Below are positions 27,401-35,646 of a stretch of 64,000 bases of DNA, in pieces. Under the pieces are notes generated by a model. It saw nothing but the letters and a program-made list of their open reading frames with translations, searched no databases and was not told where the DNA came from. Both the position numbers and the translations under genes were made by a program. This stretch comes from a bacterium UBP2_UBA2255 (GTDB lineage Bacteria > Edwardsbacteria > AC1 > EtOH8), in NCBI GenBank assembly GCA_002347565.1, contig DDXR01000075.1:18579-82578 (forward strand), read 5' to 3'. Each line of letters starts with the position of its first letter. Position 1 is the stretch's first letter.

Positions 27401-27719
27401 AGTCGAATCGCCCGTTGCCGGTGGTATTCGGATCGTCATCCGGCACGAACTGGACCTTGAGCACCAGCACCCGGACCGTATCGGTGGCCGCCGCCTTGCC
27501 CCTGGCGGCCGCGGCGGCCCGCCGGACCTGGCCCAGGATGTTGCGGCTGCTGACCGCGTCATGGTAGCGACGCGGCTGGCTTTTCAGGTTGTTGAACAAT
27601 TGCCGCGGTCCGTTCCATGCCTGTTTCAGCCGCAGCAGCTCGTTGCCGTCGGCCAGGGCCGCGCTGCCGATCAGCAGCGCGGCGACGGCCGCCGCGGCCC
27701 GGGTCGCGTGACGGGTCAC
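24459..27719 (-). CDS. Secreted M6-family metalloprotease with FG-GAP repeats and sorting module
   Basis: A 1086-residue secreted protein. Signal peptide 1-23. The zinc site HEFGHQLGLPD (H290, E291, H294, D300) is the gluzincin/metzincin HExxHxxGxxD of the M6 immune-inhibitor-A family, followed by ELMSHGSW. Residues about 560-960 carry repeated VGDVDRDSQPEVFIA-type FG-GAP/VCBS calcium-binding blades (at least six). The last 85 residues form a type-IX-like sorting module (YPNPARNVPTRIRYYL, VYNAAGDLVRRF, ending CKIAVVK). It is probably a surface or extracellular protease exported by the neighbouring machinery. Confidence 0.88.
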   Translation of the reverse strand: MTRHATRAAAAVAALLIGSAALADGNELLRLKQAWNGPRQLFNNLKSQPRRYHDAVSSRNILGQVRRAAAAARGKAAATDTVRVLVLKVQFVPDDDPNTTGNGRFDYVGNGQPIYVNGDPLQGHNLEYEPPHDSGYVHNQMLALRNYYWAVSSGRLWIEYEQWPKGRQTAYDLPHQMSFYSDFYNNQQNWGAGIYTLLRDAAAAADADTCQFSHWAGGVKIPKAVMLIHAGSVWQTDPWGADLPAVFIRMDESSPIIVRGGADTIYEASINAETQSQDGMVLGSQGEIAHEFGHQLGLPDLYDVEFNSVGLGEWELMSHGSWNLNAYVPPHLSAWCKVFLGWADPVVLKPGDDVLQAFKWAAKNRDAIVKIPLNSREYYLVENRRAWSNPSNQVDFSDSLIHGPGSDSSGARVWRNGVLVKVDDYDLSLPFELGRGGLLVWHVDDSLIARRWENNTLEVGEVKAIHLVEADHIQDLQRWGGSPYGTYASPYDAYYAGNNDRLDDGSDPATRANDGSCTHVSIFNISSPAENMIARVRVGNALPGFPAAMDGPCDWNSPNCAFLPDSQQTVVLLPDNGGTLYAWKLDGSGLFNQDTTLVRAGGADTVRLHAEFAKVIGNIYSSPAVGDVDRDSQPEVFIAAAISQTQGAVYGFRFTPPQTVLDTTVHRDTFSVRRANLLPGWPQSVNGPIYSSVTLGDVNGDDTLEVIVAGDDRKLHVWRYDGTPLDGFPRDLTMETRSTAAVADIDPAYPGNEIVILSGDSRVFAFRGNGQNVPGFPALTPWVDWVSSSVAVADVNRDGRLEIVACNKKGVYVIDGRGGLLPGWPVLHGQAAIASPAVGDVDGNGYPDIAVAIGASLYAYNYNGTLMTGFPKTVSAGEAVQSSPVLADVDADGRPEIIIGSPDGNLVAFNGDGTAAAGFPMTIGGKTHSTPRYFPDQALTGLGRYLAVGSDDGRLNIWRYATLNAAGREPWCGFHNDQSHTGLLRFDASAIPVVVRGGILQNLYAYPNPARNVPTRIRYYLTQAARVDFRVYNAAGDLVRRFSHDGQASVDNEYVWDLENIAAGLYFIRAEAAGGGSASCKIAVVK

Positions 27720-27751
27720 GTCAAATCCCCCTTCCCTTCAGCCGTCCGCCC

Positions 27752-30253
27752 CTAGAACTTCGCCGACAGCGAGAATTTCCGGTTGTACTTCTGCAGTTCG
27801 CCGCCCGGTTCCATGGAGAAATCGAACTCGATGAATTTGTAACCCACTCCGAACCCGAAAGTGGGGCCGATGATCTTGCCGACAAAATCGTATACGTAAC
27901 CGCTGCGGACGGCCAGGTTCGCCGGCCCCAAGTACCAGTACTCGACGCCCCAGTGCTGGACCGCCTCCTCCAGCTCCGTGCGCCAGGGCCGGTTGAGGTA
28001 GACCACCGTCTTGGTCAGGTCGAACGCTGCCGTCAGCCGCGTGTACTTCCCATCCAGCACGCGGTAGGCGATCCCGCCCCGGATGTTGCGGGACAGCGGG
28101 TCGGCCTGCTCGGCGGAAACGTACACCAAGTTGGGCCCCAGATTCTGCACGTTGAGGCCGACCGACATGCCCTTGATCGGGCCCCGGTAGAGGGCGCCCA
28201 GGTCGATGGCCCAGGTTGTGGCCACGCCCTTGCCCGAGGTCCCCTCGGGCGCGAACGGCGCCAGATGGGAGTGGATCAGCTTCAGGTTGATGCCGCCGGC
28301 CAGGTTCTCGTAGATCCGGTTGCCGTAGGACAGCACCGGCGAAAACTCGAAGCTGGAGAATACGCCCAGGTCCTCGCCCTGCGAGCCCGTGCGGTAGTTC
28401 TGACCCTCCGACAGGAAGATGATGCTGCCACCGAACACGCCCCAGTCCTTCACCGGCTGGGCGTAGGCCATGAACTCGTAGTACATGTCTCCGACGTCGC
28501 CCCAGATCTCCGACAGCCATGGCGAATGCATCAGGGTCGCGTAGCGGACATCCCCCTTCATCTTCGCCAACTCGGCCGGGTACACCGCCTCCAGCAGGCG
28601 ACGGTTCAGTTTCTGGACCTGGTCCTTGGACAGGTTGTCGATGCCGGCGTTCACCAGCTCCTGCCCGTCATCGGGCAGCGCGTAGCCCGCGAACACGGCC
28701 GCACTGTAGAAATCCCTGCGGGATAGCACCGCATTCAGGTCCTCGACCAGCCGTTTTCTGACCGCAGCGGTCAGCGTCCGCCCTTGTGAATACTGGGCCA
28801 GAATATCCCGGCTGACCGGACTGAGCCGCGATCTGAGATGCTGGACAGGGGTCGGGTTGTCGCCGGCCCGCCGGAACACGCCGGGGAACGCATCCTCGAG
28901 CAGCGCCCGGTTGAGGCGGGCGGCCGGCCCTGGCATCAGCCGTTCGGCGATCAGCTCCCGCGTCGGTTCCGACAGCCGCACCGCGGTGAACCGCTCATCC
29001 TGGTAGAAATCCGGCGACAGCAGCAGCCGGTTGATGCCGTCGGCCAGCTGGCGGGCATCGGCGTCCGGCATCGGGGCGCTTCCGTCGTAGGACCGGGCGA
29101 TCTGCTCGAGGTCGTCGGCCAGCTTGATCCTCAGGAAACCGGCCATGGTTTCGGCCGCCGGCCGGCTGCGGTACCCTGCCAGGGCACCGTCCAGCAGCGA
29201 TTCCAGCAGGCTGCGGTTGACGATCCTGGTCTCCGCGGCGGGCAGCCGGCCGCTGTCATGGGCCAGCGCCAGCTCCGGCGCGAACAGCTCCAGCAGCACA
29301 ATCCGGTTGAATCGCACCAGCTCCTGCCCCGTCAGTCTCCGCTCGCTCAGGGCGATGGTCGCAGAACTAACCTTGAGCGCTGCCAGCTCCTGCTGATCGG
29401 CGATTGCCCGGCCCCGGGAGATCTCCCTATTGATGATGCCTGCGAGCTTCTCCTGCAGCCTGGTCGCCGCGCCGGTACCCGGCTGGGCGTCCGCCGGCTG
29501 ATTGCCAAGAGCCGCGGGGATCCGCTGGGACAGGCGCCGGGCAACGGCATTATCGCCGGTCCGCAGCCGCTTGATCAAGGCCGCCGGATCCGGTATGTTG
29601 TCCGCGGTCAGCGTGTCCGGGATGGCCGGGACCAGCGCCTCGACCGCCGGCGGCGCCAGCGCCACACCCGGGAACGTTGAACGGCGGTAAAGGCCGGCGC
29701 GGTTGATCAGAATGTTGAGGGCGGCGACCAGCGCCGTCTCGCGGACTTCATCCGCCGTTCCGTCATCGGACCAGGCGTCGATCAGCGCGGTCTGCTCCGG
29801 CGCCAGCGCCGCCCGCAGCGCCCGCACCTCTTGTCGGGCCGTATCGCCGAGGATTCGCGCCGTCCGGGGCCAATCGACGACATCGGACCGGGCCACCAGC
29901 GGGGACGATGTCAGCACAACCAGCAGCCGCCCGGGATCGGCGATATCGCCGTCCGCCAGCATGTAGGTGCTGTCGCTTTCCCGGAAACTGTCCAGCAGCC
30001 GGGGCCAGTCCCTGACATCGCTCGCCGACAGCGTCGGGGTTCCGGTCTTGAGGAAGGCCAGCCCGGCCGGGTTGAAGTACGTGGCCGAGGCGTCGTCGGC
30101 CACCGCGGCGAAAGCCGAGCCCATGCCGCACGCCCGGGCGCCGGGACGGATCAGCAGGAAGATGGCGCCCCCTTCGGAGATGGCCGGCGCGTTCCCCTGC
30201 CAGACGCAGAGGATCGCCACGATCGCTGCCAGGAAAGATGCCGATGTACGCAT
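27752..30253 (-). CDS. PorV/PorQ-like outer-membrane protein with a large helical-repeat insertion
   Basis: An 833-residue protein. After a signal peptide, residues 28-70 give the PorV/PorQ signature (FLLIRPGARACGMGSAFAAV, DDASATYFNPAGLAF). Residues about 580-833 are the remaining FadL-type barrel (GGSIIFLSEGQNYRTG, GINLKLIHSHLAPF, ending FSLSAKF). In between is a roughly 500-residue insertion made of diverged helical repeats sharing LNRxLLE-(x)-P (near residues 315, 448, 550) and NxxLSxxDFY (410-416, 509-516). Typical PorV is about 390 residues. PorV shuttles cargo to PorU in type IX secretion; that role is inferred from the adjacent PorU-like gene. Confidence 0.82.
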   Translation of the reverse strand: MRTSASFLAAIVAILCVWQGNAPAISEGGAIFLLIRPGARACGMGSAFAAVADDASATYFNPAGLAFLKTGTPTLSASDVRDWPRLLDSFRESDSTYMLADGDIADPGRLLVVLTSSPLVARSDVVDWPRTARILGDTARQEVRALRAALAPEQTALIDAWSDDGTADEVRETALVAALNILINRAGLYRRSTFPGVALAPPAVEALVPAIPDTLTADNIPDPAALIKRLRTGDNAVARRLSQRIPAALGNQPADAQPGTGAATRLQEKLAGIINREISRGRAIADQQELAALKVSSATIALSERRLTGQELVRFNRIVLLELFAPELALAHDSGRLPAAETRIVNRSLLESLLDGALAGYRSRPAAETMAGFLRIKLADDLEQIARSYDGSAPMPDADARQLADGINRLLLSPDFYQDERFTAVRLSEPTRELIAERLMPGPAARLNRALLEDAFPGVFRRAGDNPTPVQHLRSRLSPVSRDILAQYSQGRTLTAAVRKRLVEDLNAVLSRRDFYSAAVFAGYALPDDGQELVNAGIDNLSKDQVQKLNRRLLEAVYPAELAKMKGDVRYATLMHSPWLSEIWGDVGDMYYEFMAYAQPVKDWGVFGGSIIFLSEGQNYRTGSQGEDLGVFSSFEFSPVLSYGNRIYENLAGGINLKLIHSHLAPFAPEGTSGKGVATTWAIDLGALYRGPIKGMSVGLNVQNLGPNLVYVSAEQADPLSRNIRGGIAYRVLDGKYTRLTAAFDLTKTVVYLNRPWRTELEEAVQHWGVEYWYLGPANLAVRSGYVYDFVGKIIGPTFGFGVGYKFIEFDFSMEPGGELQKYNRKFSLSAKF

Positions 30254-30334
30254 GATGGGGTGCTCCTTGTGTGTGACTGCGGTGGGTGCCGATGGCGTCG
30301 TCGTTGAGATCGAGCGGTCGTGCGCAGGCGGGTG

Positions 30335-33300
30335 TCAGCGCATCACGGTCAGCCGGCCGAAAGCGCTGTCCTCGCCGCTGGCGTTCTTGGCCGTGACCTT
30401 GTACAAGTAGACTCCGTTGGCCGGCCGGTCGCCGTCGCCGTCCAGCCCGTCCCAGCGAACCTGGTTGTATCCCGCCGCCAGGGCCGGGGACTCGATCGTC
30501 CGGATCAGCCGTCCGGCAACGGTGTACACCCTGATCGTGACGTCCGCCGCTTGCCTGATATTGAAGGTGAACCACGTCCGGTCAGCGAAGGGATTGGGAT
30601 AGTTGTAGACGTGGTCGACCTTCAACTGCTGGGTTCCGGCGACGATAACCGCCTGCTCCCAGACTGCCCGGTTCAGGTGGCAATCGTAGGCCTCGACCCG
30701 TATCGTGTGCCGGCCGTCCCCGAAGGCCTTGGTGAGCGACACCGTACCGCTGCTGTCGCTTCCCGACTCGTACAGGAACTGCTGCGACAGGTCGCTGTAG
30801 TCCCCGTTGTCGAACCGGATCCGGATCTCTCCCTCGGCCACACCCGGGGCGATGTTGATGCCCAGAGGATCCGTGATCCGCACCGTGATCCGGGCCGCGG
30901 GATCGACCGTGTCCCCGCCGGCGACCGGCAGCCCGTTGACCGCGACCTCGATGGCCGGCCCGCGCCGATCGTTGGGCCGGGTGGTATCGGCACCCCCGAT
31001 CCAGACGGTGCCGGCGGAGACGCCGGCGGCGTCGGTCGGGCCGCTCCAGGCGTAGGCGCTGATGCGGGCGCCGGCGGCCGGGGTGCTGTGCAGCAGGTCG
31101 GGGACATTGAACGACAGGCTGAAGCTGTCGTTGCGGACCGGAGCCAACCCCTGGAACAGCAGTTTCCCGGGCCTGGTGAATTTGCAGTAGCCGTAGATGC
31201 CGTACGGGCCGGTGCTGTCCCGGCGGGCGACGTCGAACAGCGCCACCTGCACCTGCCCGGCGGCGATCGTCCCGCCGCCGACGGCCCCGCTGACCGTGTA
31301 GCGGCCGCGGCTCAGCAGCGTGTCGCTGCTGACGGCAAGGGTCAGCAGCCCGGCTGGCTTGACGTGCCTGAGGCTGGGGTCGCCGAGGAGGACGAACGAC
31401 GAGTTCAGGTTCTGCTCCGCGATGTTGAACTTGGCGCCAAAGAACGCCTGCCCCATGTCGTTGTCGGGGGACGCGAACACCCGGCTGTAGAAATTCTGGG
31501 CGAACGATATGCCGTCCGTCGTCTCCCGCATCGCGCCGATGGTGGCGACCGCGCCGCCGCCCTGCCTGACGACCAGCGCCGACCCGATGGCCTCGTTGCT
31601 GGGATTGTCGTACCGGGAAGTGCCGCACGAGGCCATCACCACCAGCGGCAGCCGGTCGCTGTTTGCCAGTTTTGGCACATCGGTGTAGCGGAAGTACTGC
31701 TCGTGGCCCCAGACAAACCAGGCGCCGTGGCCGGTGAAATGGACAACCGCCGCGCCCTCGTCCCACTGTCGCAGCAACGCCTCGGTGGCGGCCGGCTTCG
31801 TTTCCTGGCTGGACAGCGGAAACTCCTGCATCTCGCCGTACACCTTGCGGAGGTCGTAGGTTGACGGCAGGTACGCGCTGCCTATGCTTTCTGTCTGGTT
31901 CGTATGCTGCAGCTCATTTGTCAACTCGGCCCGCTTATACGCGTCGTCGGCCATCAGCACAGCCCTGTTGCGCCACGGGCCCAGCCCGTTCCGCTGGTTG
32001 TAGCCGATCGACTTGTTGACCGAGCTCCAGGCCTCGGCGGCGTTCCTGGCCGGGATCCTGCCCACCACGAACTGTGGGTACGTGCTGTCGACGCGGGCGA
32101 ACCAGTCGTCGTTGGCGCTGAATAGGTACTCGCCGATATTGTCGTACTTCAGGATGTCGGCCTGGTGGCTGGGGACCAGGTCCTGGTCCGGGGAGCTGCG
32201 GTCGATCCACCGGTAATCGTAGCTGCCATCGCCCAGCAGGCAGCACCAGGCTGGGCTGGTGCGGGCCGGCGCCGAGTTGAGGTAGATGTGCCTGAGGAAG
32301 TTCCGCAGCGCCGATGGGTCCCTCAGCCCGAAGCCGAACTCATCGTACACCGCCGACAGCTTGACCGCCCGGGCTGGATGCTTGCCCGGCTGGGTCGAAT
32401 GGTAGCCGGCCAGGGCTTGGGCCTGGGGCCAGAGCTCGTCGGCGGCGACCACCAGGTACTTGGTGCCCAGCATCGTCTGGCGCAATCGCTGGGGCTGCCA
32501 TGCCTGCACCGCCAGCGGCGTCAGCCAGGACTCCGGGGCGGCGCAGAAGTACCGTCTGCCGGCAGCGGCGTCCTCGAACTCGGTGTAGGCCGCGAAGCGC
32601 GCGGGCGTTGTGATCCAGACCGGCCGGTCGGGGTCGGTGACGTCGAGGAGCGCCGCCCGGTCAGACAGCAGGCCGGTAAGGCGGAACCTGACCTGCCCGG
32701 TGTGCGCCGGATCGGCCCGGAAGGCCAGCTGGCGGTTGTGGGCTTGGTACGGTCGCTGGCAGACAATCTCGAACCAGTTGAGCAGCACGGCGTCGGAACT
32801 GCCGGCCGCGGCCTGCACCAAGTCGATGTCCAGGGTGTTCTGCCCCCCGGCCAGCCCGGAGACGGCCGCCTGGTCGGTACGCTGGCCGGCCGCGGGCGAC
32901 CCGGTCCAGGCGAAATCCTTCACGGCCGTGCCGTTGATCCCCCAGCGCAGATTATGGCTGGTGGCCGCCGTCCCGGACAGCAGGTTGACCCGCGCCTGCG
33001 CCTGGTCCGACGAGACGTACGGCACGAAGAAGGGGAACGTGAACCGCCGTACCTGCTCGTTTCCGTACCTGGCCATGTGCTGCCAGAACCACAGCTCGCC
33101 GGAGTTGAACGGATTGACGCGGTCCAGCTCGAAGTGCGCGGTATCGGTGAACGCCAACGGCTGCGCCGCCCCCGGGGTGACCGGCTGGCCATCGCGCGTC
33201 GCCATCCGCAGGCCGGGCGCGCCGCCCCAGCAAAGCCAGTAGCAGTTGACGCTGTCGTAGGGGTTGTTGTACTGGCCGTTCGGCAGCAGCCTGTTCTGGC

Positions 33301-34261
33301 GCCAGCCGTTCATCCCCTGGCCGTAGAAAAGGATCCTGTCGTCGGGCCCGAACCTGCCGTCCTCCTCGCCTTCCACCCGGATGGCCGCCTGGTACATGCT
33401 GTCGGGGAACGCTGCGGCATGGCTCTTGGGCAGGGCGCTGGAGCCGGCGGTGAAAAGCTTGACCGTCCGGGGATCGATCAGGTCGGGGTTGACGCCGCTA
33501 AGTCGGAGGTCGGTATAGCTGAGACGGTGAACGCCGTCGCGGGCGACGCTGACCTTGTACCACAACGGCGCGGCGTCGAAGGGATCGCCGTCCCGGGCCG
33601 AGACATGCCCGCCGGCTGCCGCCCAACCCCTGGCCGCGGGATAGTTCAGCACCAGCCGCTCCAGCAACGGCTGGAACGACTGGTCGTCGACGGCCGCACC
33701 GCCGTCCTTGCCCCCGGACCAGCTGACCCTGACCGTCAGGGCCGTGTGCACCCTCAGCAGGCCCGCTGCCGGCGCGTGCTGGGCCGGCCGGAGCGAAATC
33801 CGGGCCACGGTCAGCTGCCGCAGCGGCGAGACCGACTCCACCCGGGCCAGTTCGGCCGGCAGCAACGCGGCCGACGCGTATGCTGCCGGGTCGGGGAGGA
33901 ACGACTCCCGGTCGATCCCGCTCTCATCGAACGCGATGTGCGGCACCGGCGCCAGCCTGATGCCGGTGAAATCCCGCGGCCGCGAACCGATGACCTCGGC
34001 CCGCACCGACGAGCCCTCGGGAACGGCGATATGGGCGACGCAGCCGGGCAAGCCGGGTTGGCCTGGGCTGCCGGTCAGCGATGCGCCGTCAAGGCTCAGT
34101 CGGACGAGTCCGCCGGGCGCCGGGCTGAATCCCGGTGACCCGGTGCGGTACTCGAACACGGCAGAGCGCTCATCGCTGGAGACCAGCAGCAGCTCGGCGG
34201 CGGCCGACGCGGACAGGGCGCACAGGGCCGCTGCCGCGAGATACAGGGATCGTCTGATCAT
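30335..34261 (-). CDS. Gingipain-family (C25) peptidase, PorU-like
   Basis: A 1308-residue exported protein. Signal peptide 1-22 (IRRSLYLAAAALCALSASA). A long N-terminal prodomain-like part precedes the C25 caspase-like core with the catalytic His in VVHFTGHGAW (H845) and Cys in VVMASCGTS (C879), 34 residues apart as in gingipains. An Ig-like part and a C-terminal sorting module (YPNPFADRTWFTFNI, VYTVAGRLIRTI, ending RLTVMR) follow. PorU is the type IX signal peptidase/sortase; adjacency to a PorV-like gene matches porU-porV order in Porphyromonas. Upstream in-frame codons to 34801 cross a promoter and are not used. No ribosome site is evident. Confidence 0.82.
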   Translation of the reverse strand: MIRRSLYLAAAALCALSASAAAELLLVSSDERSAVFEYRTGSPGFSPAPGGLVRLSLDGASLTGSPGQPGLPGCVAHIAVPEGSSVRAEVIGSRPRDFTGIRLAPVPHIAFDESGIDRESFLPDPAAYASAALLPAELARVESVSPLRQLTVARISLRPAQHAPAAGLLRVHTALTVRVSWSGGKDGGAAVDDQSFQPLLERLVLNYPAARGWAAAGGHVSARDGDPFDAAPLWYKVSVARDGVHRLSYTDLRLSGVNPDLIDPRTVKLFTAGSSALPKSHAAAFPDSMYQAAIRVEGEEDGRFGPDDRILFYGQGMNGWRQNRLLPNGQYNNPYDSVNCYWLCWGGAPGLRMATRDGQPVTPGAAQPLAFTDTAHFELDRVNPFNSGELWFWQHMARYGNEQVRRFTFPFFVPYVSSDQAQARVNLLSGTAATSHNLRWGINGTAVKDFAWTGSPAAGQRTDQAAVSGLAGGQNTLDIDLVQAAAGSSDAVLLNWFEIVCQRPYQAHNRQLAFRADPAHTGQVRFRLTGLLSDRAALLDVTDPDRPVWITTPARFAAYTEFEDAAAGRRYFCAAPESWLTPLAVQAWQPQRLRQTMLGTKYLVVAADELWPQAQALAGYHSTQPGKHPARAVKLSAVYDEFGFGLRDPSALRNFLRHIYLNSAPARTSPAWCCLLGDGSYDYRWIDRSSPDQDLVPSHQADILKYDNIGEYLFSANDDWFARVDSTYPQFVVGRIPARNAAEAWSSVNKSIGYNQRNGLGPWRNRAVLMADDAYKRAELTNELQHTNQTESIGSAYLPSTYDLRKVYGEMQEFPLSSQETKPAATEALLRQWDEGAAVVHFTGHGAWFVWGHEQYFRYTDVPKLANSDRLPLVVMASCGTSRYDNPSNEAIGSALVVRQGGGAVATIGAMRETTDGISFAQNFYSRVFASPDNDMGQAFFGAKFNIAEQNLNSSFVLLGDPSLRHVKPAGLLTLAVSSDTLLSRGRYTVSGAVGGGTIAAGQVQVALFDVARRDSTGPYGIYGYCKFTRPGKLLFQGLAPVRNDSFSLSFNVPDLLHSTPAAGARISAYAWSGPTDAAGVSAGTVWIGGADTTRPNDRRGPAIEVAVNGLPVAGGDTVDPAARITVRITDPLGINIAPGVAEGEIRIRFDNGDYSDLSQQFLYESGSDSSGTVSLTKAFGDGRHTIRVEAYDCHLNRAVWEQAVIVAGTQQLKVDHVYNYPNPFADRTWFTFNIRQAADVTIRVYTVAGRLIRTIESPALAAGYNQVRWDGLDGDGDRPANGVYLYKVTAKNASGEDSAFGRLTVMR

Positions 34262-34472
34262 CGCTGGGTCAAGTGGTGGCGCCGGGAAATGCCGGAAGCC
34301 GGTATCAAACAGACACCGGCTCCTCATCACACGGTCGATGAAAGGAATACAGCCAGTATCAGCGGGCACGACTAATACCGAGGGACACCGGGACGATAGT
34401 TGCGATGCCGGGATACTGACTTTTTCGATCGATAATTCGGTCCAAATGCGCTGGGTATGGGTTATCCGTATA

Positions 34473-34501
34473 ACTATATACGAAAAACCGACGTTTGTCA
34501 A
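34473..34501 (-). promoter_or_regulatory. Strong promoter of the seven-gene secretion operon
   Basis: Minus strand TTGACA (34501-34496), 17-base spacer, TATAGT (34478-34473). It is the only good promoter seen upstream of the PorU-like gene; the genes after it are separated by at most 82 bases or overlap, so one transcript may cover 34466 down to about 17699. Confidence 0.85.
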
Positions 34502-34520
34502 GTGGGAAGTGACGTTGCTC

Positions 34521-34549
34521 TTGCAATCTCGGCCGATATGGCGTATAGT
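34521..34549 (+). promoter_or_regulatory. Promoter of the M19 dipeptidase
   Basis: TTGCAA (34521-34526), 17-base spacer, TATAGT (34544-34549). The predicted start near 34556 rules out upstream in-frame codons and leaves a leader of about 45 bases to ATG 34600. Confidence 0.75.
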
Positions 34550-34599
34550 TGCCGCGGGCCCCGTCCTCCGCGGATGCCGGGCCGCGCTCCACCGCAACG

Positions 34600-35565
34600 A
34601 TGTTGTCCATGAACCAAACGACCGCGCCCATCGCCGACCTCCACTGCGACACCGCGCTGAAACTGCTCCGTCCCGGGGGCCTGGAGCGGCGCGCGAACCA
34701 CGTGACCATGGAGAAGCTCCGCAGGGGCGGCGTCGGCCTGCAGGTGTTCGCCTGCTGGGTGTCGCCCCGCCACCGCCGCCGGGCCGCGGCGGACAGAGCA
34801 TTGGAACTGATCGGCGCGGTCAGGGCGGAGGTCGCCAAGCGCCCCGGAGCGCTGGCGCTGGTCTGCGACCGCGCTTCGTGGCGCGCCTGCCGGGCCGGCG
34901 GGAACATCGGCGTCCTGCTGGCTGTCGAGGGCGGGCACGCCTGCGACGGCGCAGTCGGAAACCTGGACACGTTCCACGCGCTGGGCGTCCGCATCCTGAC
35001 CCTGACCTGGAACAACCGTAACGCCTTCGCAGATTCCTCGCACCACGCCGGAAAGCGCGGGACCGATGCCGGCCTCTCACCGCTGGGCCGCGAGCTGGTG
35101 GCGCGGGCCAACGCCCTGGGCGTGACAATCGACCTCTCGCACTCGTCGCCCCGGACGTTGCGGGATGTGCTTGCATGCTCAACCCGCCCGGTGCTGGTCT
35201 CCCACTCCTGCTGCGCCGCCCTGCGGCGGCACCACCGGAACCTCACGGACGGGCAGATCCAGGCCCTGGCCGGCCGCGGCGGCCTGCTGGGGGTCAACTT
35301 CTACCCCGGCTTCCTGGGAACCCAACGCGACCCCGCGGACATCCAGAGCGTGGTCGACCAGTTCGTCCATGTGAAGAAGCTTGTCGGGACGGACATCCTC
35401 GCCTTGGGCTCGGATTTCGACGGCATCAGCAAGACCCCGCAGGGGCTGGACGGCCCGGACAAGTTCCCCGACCTGCTGGACGCGCTGGGCCAGGCCGGCT
35501 TCACGGGGGAAGAGATCGACGGCATCGCCAGCCGCAACGCCCTGAGGTTTCTCGGCTGGGACTAG
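34600..35565 (+). CDS. Membrane dipeptidase-family (M19) peptidase
   Basis: A 321-residue zinc dipeptidase of the renal-dipeptidase family, which splits dipeptides including D-residue substrates. Metal and active-site motifs are in family order: ADLHCDT (HxD, near residue 14), LLAVEGGHAC (bridging Glu, about 110), LTLTWNNRNAFAD, DLSHSSP and VLVSHSCC histidines, and GSDFDGI near the end. No signal peptide is visible, so it is probably cytosolic. ATG 34600 and ATG 34609 are both possible. Neither has a ribosome site. It forms its own transcription unit between a promoter and a hairpin terminator. Confidence 0.9.
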   Translation: MLSMNQTTAPIADLHCDTALKLLRPGGLERRANHVTMEKLRRGGVGLQVFACWVSPRHRRRAAADRALELIGAVRAEVAKRPGALALVCDRASWRACRAGGNIGVLLAVEGGHACDGAVGNLDTFHALGVRILTLTWNNRNAFADSSHHAGKRGTDAGLSPLGRELVARANALGVTIDLSHSSPRTLRDVLACSTRPVLVSHSCCAALRRHHRNLTDGQIQALAGRGGLLGVNFYPGFLGTQRDPADIQSVVDQFVHVKKLVGTDILALGSDFDGISKTPQGLDGPDKFPDLLDALGQAGFTGEEIDGIASRNALRFLGWD

Positions 35566-35581
35566 CGCCCCGGTAGGAATT

Positions 35582-35620
35582 GAAAAGCTTTCGGCGATGC
35601 GCCGAAAGCTTTTCGTTTTC
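35582..35620. terminator. Bidirectional intrinsic terminator
   Basis: GAAAAGCTTTCGGC (35582-35595) pairs perfectly with GCCGAAAGCTTTTC (35601-35614), loop GATGC, followed by GTTTTC on the + strand. It separates the M19 gene from the convergent mlaF. Confidence 0.9.
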
Positions 35621-35646
35621 TGCCCTCCGGATTCGTTTTCGGTCCC

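Larger units (their letters stand above)
34262..34599. other. Divergent intergenic region with two promoters and a ~200-base leader
   Basis: 338 bases without a gene between the PorU-like gene (-) and the M19 dipeptidase (+). It holds two near-consensus promoters facing away from each other (34473-34501 and 34521-34549). From the minus promoter to the PorU-like ATG is a leader of about 205 bases with a 7-bp hairpin (AGCCGGT...ACCGGCT, near 34300-34324); no known riboswitch class is recognised. Confidence 0.7.

Noticed and set aside
28528..30028. Frameshift or fusion joining two genes in the PorV-like frame
   Set aside because: The frame is continuous, repeat motifs run through it and no internal promoter or ribosome site is evident, so one protein is preferred.
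34262..34466. Riboswitch in the PorU-like leader
   Set aside because: No conserved motif of a known class could be recognised; only a small hairpin is seen.
34262..34801. N-terminal extension of the PorU-like protein
   Set aside because: It crosses both promoters and lacks a signal peptide; the Sec signal begins at 34261.
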